A stretch of DNA of 64,000 bases. Origin: Gracilibacillus kekensis (GTDB lineage Bacteria; Bacillota; Bacilli; Bacillales; Amphibacillaceae). Shown one piece after another: positions 1 to 9,179 of this stretch. The notes under the pieces are model-generated. The model had not been told where the DNA came from. It searched no databases and saw nothing but the letters and a program-made list of their open reading frames with translations. The stretch is taken from contig NZ_FRCZ01000001.1 in NCBI RefSeq assembly GCF_900143085.1, positions 806,001 through 870,000 on the forward strand, given 5' to 3'. The position numbers and the translations under genes were made by a program. Numbering within the stretch: the stretch's first letter is position 1; every line of letters starts with the position of its first letter.

Positions 1-808
1 ATCGATCAATTAACTCTGGATATTGACTTTTAATAAAGTATGGATGGTATTCCGCATTATGCTCGGAAGATTCTGTTATATAGTAGCCGAATTTATCCAT
101 CATTTCAAAACGAACCATATCATCATGTTTTTCCAGTTGTTTCTTTTTAGCACGTTTTTTAATTTCTGGATATAGATCTTCACCATTTCTTGTAATCTCC
201 AACAACCAAGCCATATGGTTAATACCTGCTATTTTCCATTGAATATTGTCTTTTGGCATATCGAGTGAATCTAACAAGTGATCCGCACATATCTGCACAC
301 TGTGACATAATCCTACTGTTTTAATACCTTCTTTTAACATAATGTTGGTTAAAACTGCCATAGGGTTTGTATAATTTAAAAACCAAGCATCAGGACACAC
401 TTCTTTTATATCTCGAGCAAATTCTTGCATAACTGGAATTGTTCTTAAGTTACGAAAGATACCACCAATACCTAAGGTGTCTGCAATCGTTTGACGAAGC
501 CCGTATTTCTTTGGTACCTCAAAGTCAGTAATAGTACACGGATCATAGCCACCTACCTGTATCGCATTGATGACGTATTTTGCTCCCTTTAACGCTTCTT
601 TACGGTCGTGGTATGCTTTCACCTTTACTGTTGAATTTAGACTTTTTTTCAAATTATTCAACATCATCTCTGAATCCTTTAATCGTTCATGATCAATATC
701 GTAAAGCGAAAATTCAAAATCTTGCAGTGCGTCAACTGTCATACAGTCACCTAGTAAATTTTTAGCAAACACAGTACTACCTGCACCTAAAAATGTAATT
801 TTACTCAT
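1..808 (-). CDS. melA: GH4 alpha-galactosidase (MelA-like), 3' end outside the window
   Basis: Partial gene: 269 codons from the ATG at 808 run off the left edge, so the C-terminus is missing. GH4 enzymes are NAD+- and Mn2+-dependent intracellular glycosidases; MelA-type members hydrolyse alpha-galactosides such as melibiose and raffinose. The translation starts MSKITFLGAGSTVF, with the Rossmann glycine motif GAGS. It also carries the family's Cys and His metal-ligand motifs, GLCHSVQ and GINHM, and the NYTNPM segment. A perfect AGGAGG lies 8 nt before the ATG. The AraC-type regulator just upstream on the same strand fits a raf/msm/mel arrangement. A promoter with an overlapping cre-like site precedes the gene. 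Family assignment is secure; substrate (alpha-galactoside rather than alpha-galacturonide or alpha-glucoside) is inferred. Confidence 0.88.
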   Translation of the reverse strand, partial: MSKITFLGAGSTVFAKNLLGDCMTVDALQDFEFSLYDIDHERLKDSEMMLNNLKKSLNSTVKVKAYHDRKEALKGAKYVINAIQVGGYDPCTITDFEVPKKYGLRQTIADTLGIGGIFRNLRTIPVMQEFARDIKEVCPDAWFLNYTNPMAVLTNIMLKEGIKTVGLCHSVQICADHLLDSLDMPKDNIQWKIAGINHMAWLLEITRNGEDLYPEIKKRAKKKQLEKHDDMVRFEMMDKFGYYITESSEHNAEYHPYFIKSQYPELIDR

Positions 809-856
809 ATATTTACCTCCTATTATTTTGCGCGAAATTGCTTTTCTATAAAACCT

Positions 857-885
857 ATAATATAGAGTTTTTATAACGTTTTCAA
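857..885 (-). promoter_or_regulatory. Promoter of the GH4 gene with overlapping cre-like site
   Basis: On the minus strand TTGAAA (880-885) and TATTAT (857-862) are separated by exactly 17 nt. A cre-like sequence, TGAAAACGTTATAA (871-884), matches the CcpA consensus at all but one position and overlaps the -35 box. This would allow catabolite repression by blocking polymerase. Binding is inferred. Confidence 0.65.
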
Positions 886-925
886 TCGTAAAATAATCTA
901 AAATGTGCAATATATTGCTGTAACA

Positions 926-1810
926 CTAATCAATAAATAGTCGATCTACTGGCATAATAGACTTCTTTTGACGATAAATACTTGGGGATTCCCCTAGTAA
1001 ACTTTTAAATACTTTACTAAAATAATTACTAGTTGAATATCCTACTTTATTTGCTATTTCATCAATTGACAATTCTGAATGTTGTAACATCTCCAATGCA
1101 TGCTCTATACGTATCTTCGTTAAAAATTGTATCGGTGTATCCTTTACTGTTTTCGTAAACAACCTTGTAAAATGATATTTAGATAAACCCGACACAGCTA
1201 CAATTTCATCCAGCCCAATATCTCCCTTATAGTTCTCTTTCATAAAAGTAACTGCCTTTGCAATTGCAATAGGTAAATCCCCATCCTTTTGTTGATCATA
1301 TTCTAAATATTGCATGCATTCCATTAAAAAGGAATATGCATAGCCACTAGCTTCATATCCATGATTGATCCCCGTTGTTTCAATTATTTCTATCATACGA
1401 AATATGTGCTTTATCGGACGGGAATGACTGGGCCACTTAAATATATGACCATGATTACCTGTTATTGTTTGATAATGTTTACTTGCTTCATCTCCATAAA
1501 CAGTTATATAAATAAAATCCCATTTGTTTGATGTTTTTGGTAAGTAATAGCTATGGTCGCTCGGTATATTTACCATAAAAGCATCACCCTTTTTCAACGA
1601 ATGTGTCTCGCTTCCAATTCGTATTGCTCCCTGACCATTTAATGTATATTGAAAAACGATTCTACCTTTTTCTCCCCGTTCCAATCCATTCCATTGATAA
1701 GTATACTCTGTTCTTGATTCTTTACCAATGGAATGTAAGCCTGCTACACGACTTTGGTACTCCCCTTTGAAACGAAAACCATATGTATTGTGCTTTAAAT
1801 ATGAATTCAA
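926..1810 (-). CDS. AraC-family transcriptional regulator (MsmR/RafR-like)
   Basis: About 294 residues: an N-terminal cupin-type sugar-sensing domain and a C-terminal double helix-turn-helix of the AraC family (roughly the last 100 residues, containing LSKYHFTRLF and IANKVGYSTSNYFSKVFK). Likely activates the adjacent GH4 gene in response to an alpha-galactoside. An in-frame ATG exists at 1837, but it has no usable ribosome site. The TTG at 1810 is preceded by GGGAGGT at a 6-nt distance, so I place the start there (first residues MNSYLKHNTYG). The gap to the GH4 start is 117 nt and holds that gene's own promoter. Family is certain; inducer is inferred from the neighbour. Confidence 0.85.
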   Translation of the reverse strand: MNSYLKHNTYGFRFKGEYQSRVAGLHSIGKESRTEYTYQWNGLERGEKGRIVFQYTLNGQGAIRIGSETHSLKKGDAFMVNIPSDHSYYLPKTSNKWDFIYITVYGDEASKHYQTITGNHGHIFKWPSHSRPIKHIFRMIEIIETTGINHGYEASGYAYSFLMECMQYLEYDQQKDGDLPIAIAKAVTFMKENYKGDIGLDEIVAVSGLSKYHFTRLFTKTVKDTPIQFLTKIRIEHALEMLQHSELSIDEIANKVGYSTSNYFSKVFKSLLGESPSIYRQKKSIMPVDRLFID

Positions 1811-1935
1811 ATCGAATACCTCCCTTCTCTCTATCATAACGAATTTTCTGAGAAAATCACTCCTTTAATTGACTTCCCTCTCCAAATCGCTTAAGCTTGC
1901 TTTATGATATGAGATAATGGAGGAATTATGGAGAT

Positions 1936-3555
1936 ATGCTACAAGCAACCAATGTAAGTTTACGTTTTGGTGATAAAAAGTTATTTGAAGATGTCAATAT
2001 TAAGTTTACAGCAGGAAATTGCTACGGATTAATCGGTGCAAATGGTGCCGGTAAATCAACTTTTTTAAAAATATTATCTGGTGAACTGGATCCACAATCC
2101 GGTCATGTTTCATTAGGAAAAGGTGAGCGACTCGCTGTTTTAAAACAGGACCATTTCGCTTATGAGGAACATGAAGTGTTAAAAACCGTAATGATGGGAC
2201 ATACACGTTTATATGAAGTAATGCAAGAAAAAGATGCAATCTATGCAAAAGGTGAATTCACAGAAGAAGACGGAATGCGCGCTGCCGAATTAGAAGGTGA
2301 ATTTGCTGAAATGAATGGTTGGGAAGCAGAATCTGATGCAGCTGTTTTATTAAAAGGACTTGGCATTGAAGAAGCTCTTCACACGAAAAAAATGGCGGAG
2401 CTTTCTGGTTCTGAAAAAGTAAAAGTATTACTTGCTCAAGCATTATTTGGCAATCCGGATATTTTATTATTAGATGAGCCTACGAACCACCTTGATATTC
2501 ATGCGATTCAATGGTTAGAAGAATTTCTGATTAATTTCGAAAATACAGTAATTGTTGTTTCTCACGATCGTCACTTTTTAAATAAAGTGTGTACACATAT
2601 AGCAGACGTTGATTACGGAAAAATCGAGATGTATGTTGGAAATTATGATTTCTGGTATGAATCAAGCCAATTAGCTTTACAAATGGCTAAAGATCAAAAC
2701 AAGAAAAAAGAAGAGAAAATGAAAGAACTGCAAAACTTTATTGCTAGGTTTAGTGCGAATGCATCGAAATCAAAGCAAGCAACTTCTCGTAAGAAAATGC
2801 TGGATAATATTACGCTAGATGATATTAAACCATCATCACGTCGCTATCCTTATGTGGCCTTTCAACCAGATCGCGAAATTGGTAATGACTTGTTGCGTGT
2901 AGAAGGTCTTTCCAAAACAATTGATGGTGTAAAGTTGTTAGATAATGTTAGCTTTACGTTAAAACCATATGATAAAGTAGCGTTTATTGGTCCAAATGAA
3001 CAGGCAAAATCTGTTTTATTCGATATTTTAATGGGCGAAATGGAACCAGATGAAGGAAGTTATACATGGGGCGTGACTACTTCACAGTCTTACTTTCCTA
3101 AAGACAACTCCAAGTTCTTTGAAGGAAATAATATGACTCTAGTGGAGTGGCTTCGTCAATATTCTCCAGATGATCAAACCGAAACATTCCTGAGAGGATT
3201 CCTTGGCCGTATGCTATTCTCTGGTGAAGAAGCATTGAAAAAAGCCAATGTATTGTCTGGTGGAGAAAAAGTGCGTTGTATGCTATCAAAAATGATGCTT
3301 AGCAATTCCAATGTGTTAGTTATGGATGAGCCTACCAACCACTTGGATTTAGAGTCGATCACATCTGTAAACAACGGTTTAATTAAGTTTAAAGGTTCGA
3401 TATTATTTACGTCACATGACCACCAATTCATTAATAGTATTGCGAATCGCCTAATTGAAATTACTCCTAATGGAATTGTCGATAAGGAAATTAGCTATGA
3501 CGAGTATGTAGCAGATCGAAAGTTACAAAAAGAAATTGCTGCAATGTACGCATAA
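1936..3555 (+). CDS. ykpA: ABC-F family ATPase YkpA (translation-associated)
   Basis: A 539-residue duplicated ABC ATPase with no membrane segment, the usual layout of ABC-F proteins, which act on the ribosome. First cassette: Walker A GANGAGKST at 34-42, a variant signature LSGSEKVKV, Walker B LLLDEPTNHLD. Second cassette: signature LSGGEKVRC and Walker B VMDEPTNHLD, but a degenerate Walker A (GPNEQAKSV) lacking the central Gly-x-Gly. A charged linker rich in Lys and Glu sits between the cassettes. Sequence and length match B. subtilis YkpA closely from memory. Monocistronic, followed by a strong terminator. Its exact role in YkpA-type proteins is poorly defined. Confidence 0.93.
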   Translation: MLQATNVSLRFGDKKLFEDVNIKFTAGNCYGLIGANGAGKSTFLKILSGELDPQSGHVSLGKGERLAVLKQDHFAYEEHEVLKTVMMGHTRLYEVMQEKDAIYAKGEFTEEDGMRAAELEGEFAEMNGWEAESDAAVLLKGLGIEEALHTKKMAELSGSEKVKVLLAQALFGNPDILLLDEPTNHLDIHAIQWLEEFLINFENTVIVVSHDRHFLNKVCTHIADVDYGKIEMYVGNYDFWYESSQLALQMAKDQNKKKEEKMKELQNFIARFSANASKSKQATSRKKMLDNITLDDIKPSSRRYPYVAFQPDREIGNDLLRVEGLSKTIDGVKLLDNVSFTLKPYDKVAFIGPNEQAKSVLFDILMGEMEPDEGSYTWGVTTSQSYFPKDNSKFFEGNNMTLVEWLRQYSPDDQTETFLRGFLGRMLFSGEEALKKANVLSGGEKVRCMLSKMMLSNSNVLVMDEPTNHLDLESITSVNNGLIKFKGSILFTSHDHQFINSIANRLIEITPNGIVDKEISYDEYVADRKLQKEIAAMYA

Positions 3556-3558
3556 ATG

Positions 3559-3588
3559 AAAGAGCTAGCTTGTTGCTAGCTCTTTTTT
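3559..3588 (+). terminator. Rho-independent terminator of ykpA
   Basis: Stem AAAGAGCTAGC / GCTAGCTCTTT with a TTGTT loop, followed by a run of T, directly after the ykpA stop. Confidence 0.92.
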
Positions 3589-3631
3589 GTATTTTCTCTT
3601 TGATTTTGGACTGTTCTTCTTGCATTTTGGG

Positions 3632-3660
3632 CGCTTGAGGGAACCTCAAGCGACTTTTTT
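3632..3660 (+). terminator. Second hairpin with T tract downstream of ykpA
   Basis: Perfect 9-bp stem CGCTTGAGG / CCTCAAGCG with a GAA loop, then ACTTTTTT. It lies about 45 nt beyond the first terminator and may be a back-up. Confidence 0.7.
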
Positions 3661-3718
3661 ATGGACTATCTATTTTTTTAAATGTATATCCTATTTTTAG
3701 AAATCTTTATTTGAGATT

Positions 3719-3754
3719 TACCAAGAATATATTTTTGTGTATGCTTGGTATAAT
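3719..3754 (+). promoter_or_regulatory. Extended -10 promoter with inverted repeat, upstream of the YesL-like gene
   Basis: TGGTATAAT (TATAAT at 3749-3754) is an extended -10; no good -35 is visible. A 7-bp inverted repeat, TACCAAG (3719-3725) and CTTGGTA (3744-3750), overlaps the -10, so a repressor site is possible. No regulator is proposed. Confidence 0.45.
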
Positions 3755-3778
3755 TAGCAAAATTGGGAGGGAAAGTGA

Positions 3779-4393
3779 TTGCATAAAGGGATCAATGTAT
3801 ACATAGGTATTGGTGAATGGCTTTTTAAAATTATACTTTTAAACTTATACTGGTTCCTGTTTACAGTACTTGGCTTGCTCTTTCTCGGCTTGTTTCCAGC
3901 TACTGTCGCTTTATTTGCGACTATTCGACAAGACTTGAAATCAGAAGATGACAGTAAACTGTTCAAAACCTTTATTAGTTATTACAAGTCAGAATTCATT
4001 AAGGGCAATATTTTAGGTTATCTCTTTGTCTTAATAATGGGGATATTATTTATAAATATCCGAATTTTAGGTAATATCGAATTCAGCACACTAAATTCCA
4101 GCCTAATGATTGTTACTTATATTCTAATGGGGATTGTCTTTCTTGTTTCCCTTTATATTTTTCCAATTTATGTACATTATAACCTTTCTATTATTGGGTA
4201 TATAAAGTATTCAGCAGTATTATTCATAGGCAAACCCTTGCAAACGTTATTCTTATTGTTATCCTTAGCTGTTCTATGTTATTTTTTCTATCAGTTTCCT
4301 GGGTTCATCCCCGCTATCAGTGGTAGTTTAATAGCATATATTATTATGAGAGTCTCCTATTCATCTTTTCAAATCGAAGAAAAGCAGAGCTGA
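3779..4393 (+). CDS. YesL/DUF624-family membrane protein
   Basis: 204 residues. The start is TTG at 3779, preceded by GGGAGGG 7 nt away. The N-terminal block GEWLFKIILLNLYWFLFTVLG and the FPATVALFATIR segment are typical of DUF624 (B. subtilis YesL). About five hydrophobic segments predict an integral membrane protein. YesL-type genes usually sit beside LplABC-type sugar importers, and here the gene faces such an importer tail to tail. It may help assembly or regulation of the transporter, but function is unproven in the family. Confidence 0.8.
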   Translation: MHKGINVYIGIGEWLFKIILLNLYWFLFTVLGLLFLGLFPATVALFATIRQDLKSEDDSKLFKTFISYYKSEFIKGNILGYLFVLIMGILFINIRILGNIEFSTLNSSLMIVTYILMGIVFLVSLYIFPIYVHYNLSIIGYIKYSAVLFIGKPLQTLFLLLSLAVLCYFFYQFPGFIPAISGSLIAYIIMRVSYSSFQIEEKQS

Positions 4394-4410
4394 AATCAGC
4401 TCTGCTTTTT
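4381..4410. terminator. Bidirectional terminator between convergent genes
   Basis: AAAGCAGAGCTGA and TCAGCTCTGCTTT form a near-perfect stem with a 2-nt loop. It has T on the plus side and T on the minus side. It overlaps the stop of the YesL-like gene and precedes the end of the lplC-like gene. Confidence 0.88.
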
Positions 4411-4418
4411 CTATAACC

Positions 4419-5333
4419 TTAACCTTTAACTGATCCTATTAAAACACCTTTTTCAAAGTATTTCTGGATAAATGGATATAATATTAACACAGGTAATGAG
4501 GAGACAATGATTACTCCATATTTTACCTGGTCAGCATAACGTTGCGCGTATCCTCCGCCAGTACCTCCACTTCCAGCACCTTCAGCAAATACCTGATTCG
4601 ATAAGAGTATATCCCTTAAAACAATTTGTAATGGTTGCAGGTCGTAGTTCCGTATATAAATCAAACCTGTAAAAAAGTCATTCCAATGCCAAACCAAATA
4701 ATAGAGTCCGATTACCGCAGTTACAGCCTTCGATAAAGGTAAGACAATTGTCGAGAAAAATTTAAAGTGTGAACACCCGTCCATCGTAGCTGCTTCAAAC
4801 ATTTCATGTGGAATATTATTCTCAAAAAATGTTCTGGTAATTATTAAATTGAAAACATTAACTGTTAATGGGTTAAAAATAAATACCCAAGGTGTATCAA
4901 TTAAACTTAAATCTCTCATTAGCATATATGTTGGAATCAAGCCACCATTAAAGAACATAGTAAAGATAAAGAAAAACATTAGAAATCTTCTTGCTCTGAA
5001 TTCCTGTCTCGATAACACATAAGCTGCCGGCAAAGTGAATAATAGATTTATAGCCGTACCGAAAATTGCATAAAATAAAGTATTTCGATAGCCGATCCAC
5101 ACTCTTGAGTCTTGAAATATCTGTTCATAACCAAATAAACTAAAACCCTGTGGTGTAAATAATACATCTCCCGTTGAAACTAATGTCGGATCACTAATAG
5201 AAGCAATTACAATAAAATAAATAGGATATGCGACAATAAAAAACATGGAAATACATATAAAAATCACAAAAGCATCAAAAATTATATCTGATGGTTTTCT
5301 ATCTTTTATCTTATTTATCGAGATAGAAGGCAT
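4419..5333 (-). CDS. Carbohydrate ABC transporter permease, LplC/YtcP type
   Basis: 304 residues with six predicted membrane segments, inner-membrane subunit of a CUT1-type importer. The EAA loop that contacts the ATPase reads FEAATMDGCSHFKFFSTIVLPL. The C-terminus ends GVLIGSVKG, typical of LplC/YtcP proteins. GGAGG precedes the ATG by 8 nt. Third gene of a three-gene operon (binding protein, LplB-like permease, this permease). No ATPase gene is present, so a shared MsmX-type ATPase elsewhere is expected. Substrate unknown; LplABC-type systems commonly import oligosaccharides from plant polymers. Confidence 0.88.
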   Translation of the reverse strand: MPSISINKIKDRKPSDIIFDAFVIFICISMFFIVAYPIYFIVIASISDPTLVSTGDVLFTPQGFSLFGYEQIFQDSRVWIGYRNTLFYAIFGTAINLLFTLPAAYVLSRQEFRARRFLMFFFIFTMFFNGGLIPTYMLMRDLSLIDTPWVFIFNPLTVNVFNLIITRTFFENNIPHEMFEAATMDGCSHFKFFSTIVLPLSKAVTAVIGLYYLVWHWNDFFTGLIYIRNYDLQPLQIVLRDILLSNQVFAEGAGSGGTGGGYAQRYADQVKYGVIIVSSLPVLILYPFIQKYFEKGVLIGSVKG

Positions 5334-5361
5334 CTCTAATCCTCCTTTGGATTTTGATATT

Positions 5362-6312
5362 TTACCATAAACTGATACGCGATACTTTTTTGGCTATCGT
5401 GTTCACAATTAAGAGCATCATAAAATTAATTAATGTATTAAAAAGACCAATAGCCGCCGCATAACTAAACTGATTTGAAACAATACCCGTTTTATATACA
5501 TATGTTTCAATAACTTCTGAAATAGGTAAATTTAATGAATTTTGCATTAGGAAGATTTTTTCAAAACCGGTACTGATGACTGTACCCATATTTAAAATTA
5601 ATAGAATAATAATCGTTGGAATAATAGCCGGTATCTCCACATTACGAATAATTTGCCATTTATTCGCTCCATCTATTTTAGCTGCATCATAAAGTTGGGG
5701 ATCTACTGATGCTAATGCAGCTAAATAGATAATACTATTCCACCCTACATGTTGCCAGACGTCAGAAAGAACGTAAATTGGAATAAATGCGTTTACTGAT
5801 GCCAATAGATTTCCTTCCACACCTAACTTTGCCAATAGTAAGCCTAGAACACCCGTGTTTGGCGACAACATAACATTTAATAAACCAACCAACACCACAA
5901 TCGAAATAAAATGTGGTAAATACACAGTCGTCTGCAGAATCCGTTTACCACGTTTCCAACGAATTTGGTTAATTAATAAAGCTAACGCGATCGGTGCCGG
6001 GAAACCAACTAGTATCGTAGTAACACTAATTAATAACGTATTTCTAATTAAGTCCCAGAATAAATGACTGTTGACAAATTGCTCAAAATACTTTAATCCT
6101 GCCCATTCTCCACCTGTCAAACCAGCCGTAAAATCATATTCGCGAAATGCTAATTGAATACCATACATTGGTATATAATTAAATATAATTACACAGATGA
6201 TTGCAGGTAGAATCATAATCCATAGTTGATAATCTCTGCGGAATGTATTAATGACAGTCGCTTTTCTAGGTTTTGACACACTTTTAGATTTCGCCGTTTG
6301 TGCAAAGGCCAT
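5362..6312 (-). CDS. Carbohydrate ABC transporter permease, LplB type
   Basis: 316 residues, six predicted membrane segments after a basic cytosolic N-terminus (KSKSVSKPRK). The EAA-type loop is DAAKIDGANKWQIIRNVEIP. Pairs with the LplC-like permease encoded 28 nt downstream. GGAGAG lies before the ATG. Likely co-transcribed with the lipoprotein gene upstream (65-nt gap). Confidence 0.88.
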   Translation of the reverse strand: MAFAQTAKSKSVSKPRKATVINTFRRDYQLWIMILPAIICVIIFNYIPMYGIQLAFREYDFTAGLTGGEWAGLKYFEQFVNSHLFWDLIRNTLLISVTTILVGFPAPIALALLINQIRWKRGKRILQTTVYLPHFISIVVLVGLLNVMLSPNTGVLGLLLAKLGVEGNLLASVNAFIPIYVLSDVWQHVGWNSIIYLAALASVDPQLYDAAKIDGANKWQIIRNVEIPAIIPTIIILLILNMGTVISTGFEKIFLMQNSLNLPISEVIETYVYKTGIVSNQFSYAAAIGLFNTLINFMMLLIVNTIAKKVSRISLW

Positions 6313-6377
6313 TGAAATGACTCTCCTTTAACAAGGGAGATACCTTGTAAAGAAATCGATACCCCCCTTTCATAATA

Positions 6378-7994
6378 TTAATTTAGCTCTTCACGGTAAT
6401 TATCATAATATCCCTGAATGATATCAATGTTGTTTTGAAGACCCATTTGCTCTACCTGTTGAATATAATCGTCCCATCCTTCTTCAATACCTCCAGATGT
6501 GATCCATTCACCAAATTTAGAAATGGCAATATTCATAAAGTCTGTGTTTACCAGTGTCATCTGATTATGATCCTCTTCAGAATATTTCAACATCATGCCT
6601 GGGAAAACATTATTTTCATGATCTAACGACTCAAACACTTCATTATATGGTGCTTGTTGCTCATCCACTGATTGCATATCAGATGGCAACTCAACCTCTA
6701 ACTCATCTGAAATAAACATTGGACCATTATCTGCCCATGTAGAAGTCCATTTCCATGTACCTGGATCCATTTCTTCATCTTGGGGTTCAAGAATTTTGTA
6801 TGAATTTTCACCTGTTTCCTCAATGTTCGGACCTATGGAACCAAACAGAACTTGCAAGCTCACTTCCGGGTCAAACAGTTCATTTATAAAACTCATTGCC
6901 GCTTCCTTATTACTTGTTTGAGAGGACATTTGAACAAAATTCACACCGTAATTTAACTCATTGTAATCATAAGACCAAGAAACTTCACCATCATAATTGG
7001 CTGATTTTTTCATTGGGGTAAAACTCACATACTGATCAGAAACTCCTAAACCAAAACGGTCTGTTTTCTCCCAACCAAATGTATAACCGACTTTTGCATT
7101 TTCACCTTCACCTCTAGCCACAGCTTGATATTGCGAATAGTCCTGAGTGAATGCTTCCTCACTAATTAAACCGTTCGAATATAATTTATGCATGAAGCTT
7201 ACAAACTCACGATATCTATCATCGATAAAGAAGTTTTTCACTTCATCATCTTCTAGAAAATACCCTTGACCACCGCCACCAGTAATCGTCATACCAGTGC
7301 TTCCCAACAATACGGTTGGCTGAAAATATCCAAATCCTGTTTCTCCAACAGGCGCAAAATCCATTGGTATCTCATCATTCGGATCCCCATTGCCGTTTGC
7401 GTCCTCTTCTTTAAAGGCTGTCAACACTTCAAAGAGCTCATCCCAATTTTTTGGTACTTCCAGCCCTAGATTATCCAACCACTGTTGATTAATGAATTGC
7501 ATAGTAGCTGTCTCTGGCCAAAATTGCTGGTACTTAGATAGACCATATATTTCACCATCTGCTTGTGTAGAAAGCACCTCTGTGTTCGGCTGTTCGTCAA
7601 ACATTGCCTGGATATTTGGACCGTGTTCATCGATTAATGGTTTTAGGTTTTCAAATAACCCCGGGAATTGAGCGAAATCTGCATCGGTAACGGCATTAGG
7701 GCCAACAATAATGTCTGGAATATCTCCCCCAGCTAACATGGCTCCTTTTTTCTGGTCCCAGTCTGCTGTCACTTCTTCCCACTGAATTTCTACTCCTGCA
7801 CGTTCTTCGACTTCTTCTAGCCATTCCATATCTTCCAAGTCTTTTGTTAGAGGATGCTTTGTGATAAGACCTGTAAGAACAACTCTTCCATCTTCCGTTT
7901 CTTCCGCTTCATTATTCGTTTCCTCATCATTAGTACATGCCGCTAAGAATAGTAATAAACCAATTAAAATAATCGATGTTATTCTTTTGAACAT
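6378..7994 (-). CDS. Sugar-binding lipoprotein of the LplA type
   Basis: 538 residues. A lipoprotein signal peptide ends in the lipobox LAAC (Cys20), followed by an acidic linker and a large extracellular solute-binding fold of LplA/YtcQ size. First gene of the importer operon; GGAGGG precedes the ATG. A full-match cre site lies about 110 nt upstream, so catabolite repression is likely. The substrate cannot be read from sequence. The nearby GH4 gene suggests galactosides, but that gene has its own regulator, so the link is weak. Confidence 0.88.
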   Translation of the reverse strand: MFKRITSIILIGLLLFLAACTNDEETNNEAEETEDGRVVLTGLITKHPLTKDLEDMEWLEEVEERAGVEIQWEEVTADWDQKKGAMLAGGDIPDIIVGPNAVTDADFAQFPGLFENLKPLIDEHGPNIQAMFDEQPNTEVLSTQADGEIYGLSKYQQFWPETATMQFINQQWLDNLGLEVPKNWDELFEVLTAFKEEDANGNGDPNDEIPMDFAPVGETGFGYFQPTVLLGSTGMTITGGGGQGYFLEDDEVKNFFIDDRYREFVSFMHKLYSNGLISEEAFTQDYSQYQAVARGEGENAKVGYTFGWEKTDRFGLGVSDQYVSFTPMKKSANYDGEVSWSYDYNELNYGVNFVQMSSQTSNKEAAMSFINELFDPEVSLQVLFGSIGPNIEETGENSYKILEPQDEEMDPGTWKWTSTWADNGPMFISDELEVELPSDMQSVDEQQAPYNEVFESLDHENNVFPGMMLKYSEEDHNQMTLVNTDFMNIAISKFGEWITSGGIEEGWDDYIQQVEQMGLQNNIDIIQGYYDNYREELN

Positions 7995-8351
7995 ACAATT
8001 TTCCCTCCTGATAAATAAATTAGCTAACTCAGTGACTATTGACCTATCATTTATTTAGAAATGAAATCAAGAAAAAAATATTTTTTCTGTCTAACAGCAT
8101 AAAATTGTTATCGCTTTCATAACGAGATAAAAAAATAAAATATTTTTACACATACTGTTGTTCGTACATTTAACTCATCTATTGCAATAGAAGTTATTTA
8201 TAGTATGCCATTATTATATGATCCTGTGAATCCACATTTTTTATATTACATATCTTATTTTTGGATTTTAATTGTCTGTTATTTAAACTTTCTTATTCGT
8301 TACCACGTTCCATAACCTTCCTTTTTTTTACAAATTCATAGCTATACTCAC
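7995..8351. other. Non-coding upstream region of the LplA-type operon
   Basis: About 360 nt of very AT-rich DNA between the binding-protein start and the trp terminator. It contains the cre site at 8106-8120; I could not identify a convincing -35/-10 pair. Nothing else recognisable is present. Confidence 0.5.
8106..8120 (-). promoter_or_regulatory. cre site (CcpA operator) upstream of the LplA-type operon
   Basis: On the minus strand ATGAAAGCGATAACA fits every position of the degenerate cre consensus WTGNAANCGNWNNCW. It lies 112 nt upstream of the start codon of the sugar-binding protein, consistent with glucose repression of this importer. Confidence 0.7.
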
Positions 8352-8388
8352 AAAAAAAAACTTACGGAATGACTCCGCAAGTTTTTTC
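8352..8388 (-). terminator. Terminator of the trp operon
   Basis: Minus-strand stem AACTTGCGGA / TCCGTAAGTT with a 4-nt loop and a T9 tract, 12 nt beyond the trpA stop. Confidence 0.92.
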
Positions 8389-8399
8389 TTTTATTTTTA

Positions 8400-9179
8400 T
8401 CAATTTAATTGAGCTGACTCTATTAATTCTCTAATGACTTTTCGATCACCTTTATAAAGCGAATCTACAATTTTACTGCCAACAATCACCCCATCACAGT
8501 GTTCTGTTAATGAGCGGACATGCTCTGGTGTAGATACACCAAATCCTGCTAATACAGGTGCATTACTTTTTTCTCTTAATGATGCCAGATGGGCACCTAA
8601 CTCATCCTGGAAAGAAGCACGTGCACCGGTTGTTCCAGTTACTGTTACCGCATATAGAAAACCTTCTGTTCGTTTGGCGATCTCGGTTAAACGTTCTTCT
8701 GTACTCGTTAAAGCTGCTAAACGAATCAGCGCGATTTTATTTTCTTGCAAAGTAGGTACAATCAATCTTTCTTCCTCTAAAGGCAAATCTGGAATAATTA
8801 ATCCGTCTACACCAGCTTCCTCACAACTTTTCGCAAATGCTTCGATTCCATACGTATGGATCGGGTTTATATATGTCATCAGTACAATTGGTATCTTACG
8901 CTCTGCTTTGCTTTTTTTCAAAGTTTCTAAAACAGCACTTAGTGATACACCATTTGCTAATGCTCGTAACCCTGCTTCTTGAATGGTGGGGCCGTCTGCT
9001 ACCGGATCAGAAAAAGCGATACCAAGCTCGACAACGGTTGCACCTGCCTCTTCTAAAAAAGCTAACTGTTCATCTAATTGATCCAAGCCGCCATCTCCGG
9101 CCATGATATAAGGAACAAAGGCTTTATCTCCACGATCCAATACTTGCTTAAACGCCTGATCTATTTTTGCTTTACCCAT
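8400..9179 (-). CDS. trpA: Tryptophan synthase alpha chain
   Basis: 259 residues from the ATG at 9179, which overlaps the trpB stop by 8 nt (an upstream in-frame ATG at 9218 would lie deep in trpB). Cleaves indole-3-glycerol phosphate to indole and glyceraldehyde 3-phosphate; indole is channelled to TrpB. Catalytic Glu51 (ELGIAFSDP) and Asp62 (ADGPTIQ) are present, as is the TGTTGAR phosphate loop. GGATGGTGA inside trpB serves as ribosome site, suggesting translational coupling. Last gene of trpEGDCFBA. Confidence 0.97.
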   Translation of the reverse strand: MGKAKIDQAFKQVLDRGDKAFVPYIMAGDGGLDQLDEQLAFLEEAGATVVELGIAFSDPVADGPTIQEAGLRALANGVSLSAVLETLKKSKAERKIPIVLMTYINPIHTYGIEAFAKSCEEAGVDGLIIPDLPLEEERLIVPTLQENKIALIRLAALTSTEERLTEIAKRTEGFLYAVTVTGTTGARASFQDELGAHLASLREKSNAPVLAGFGVSTPEHVRSLTEHCDGVIVGSKIVDSLYKGDRKVIRELIESAQLN

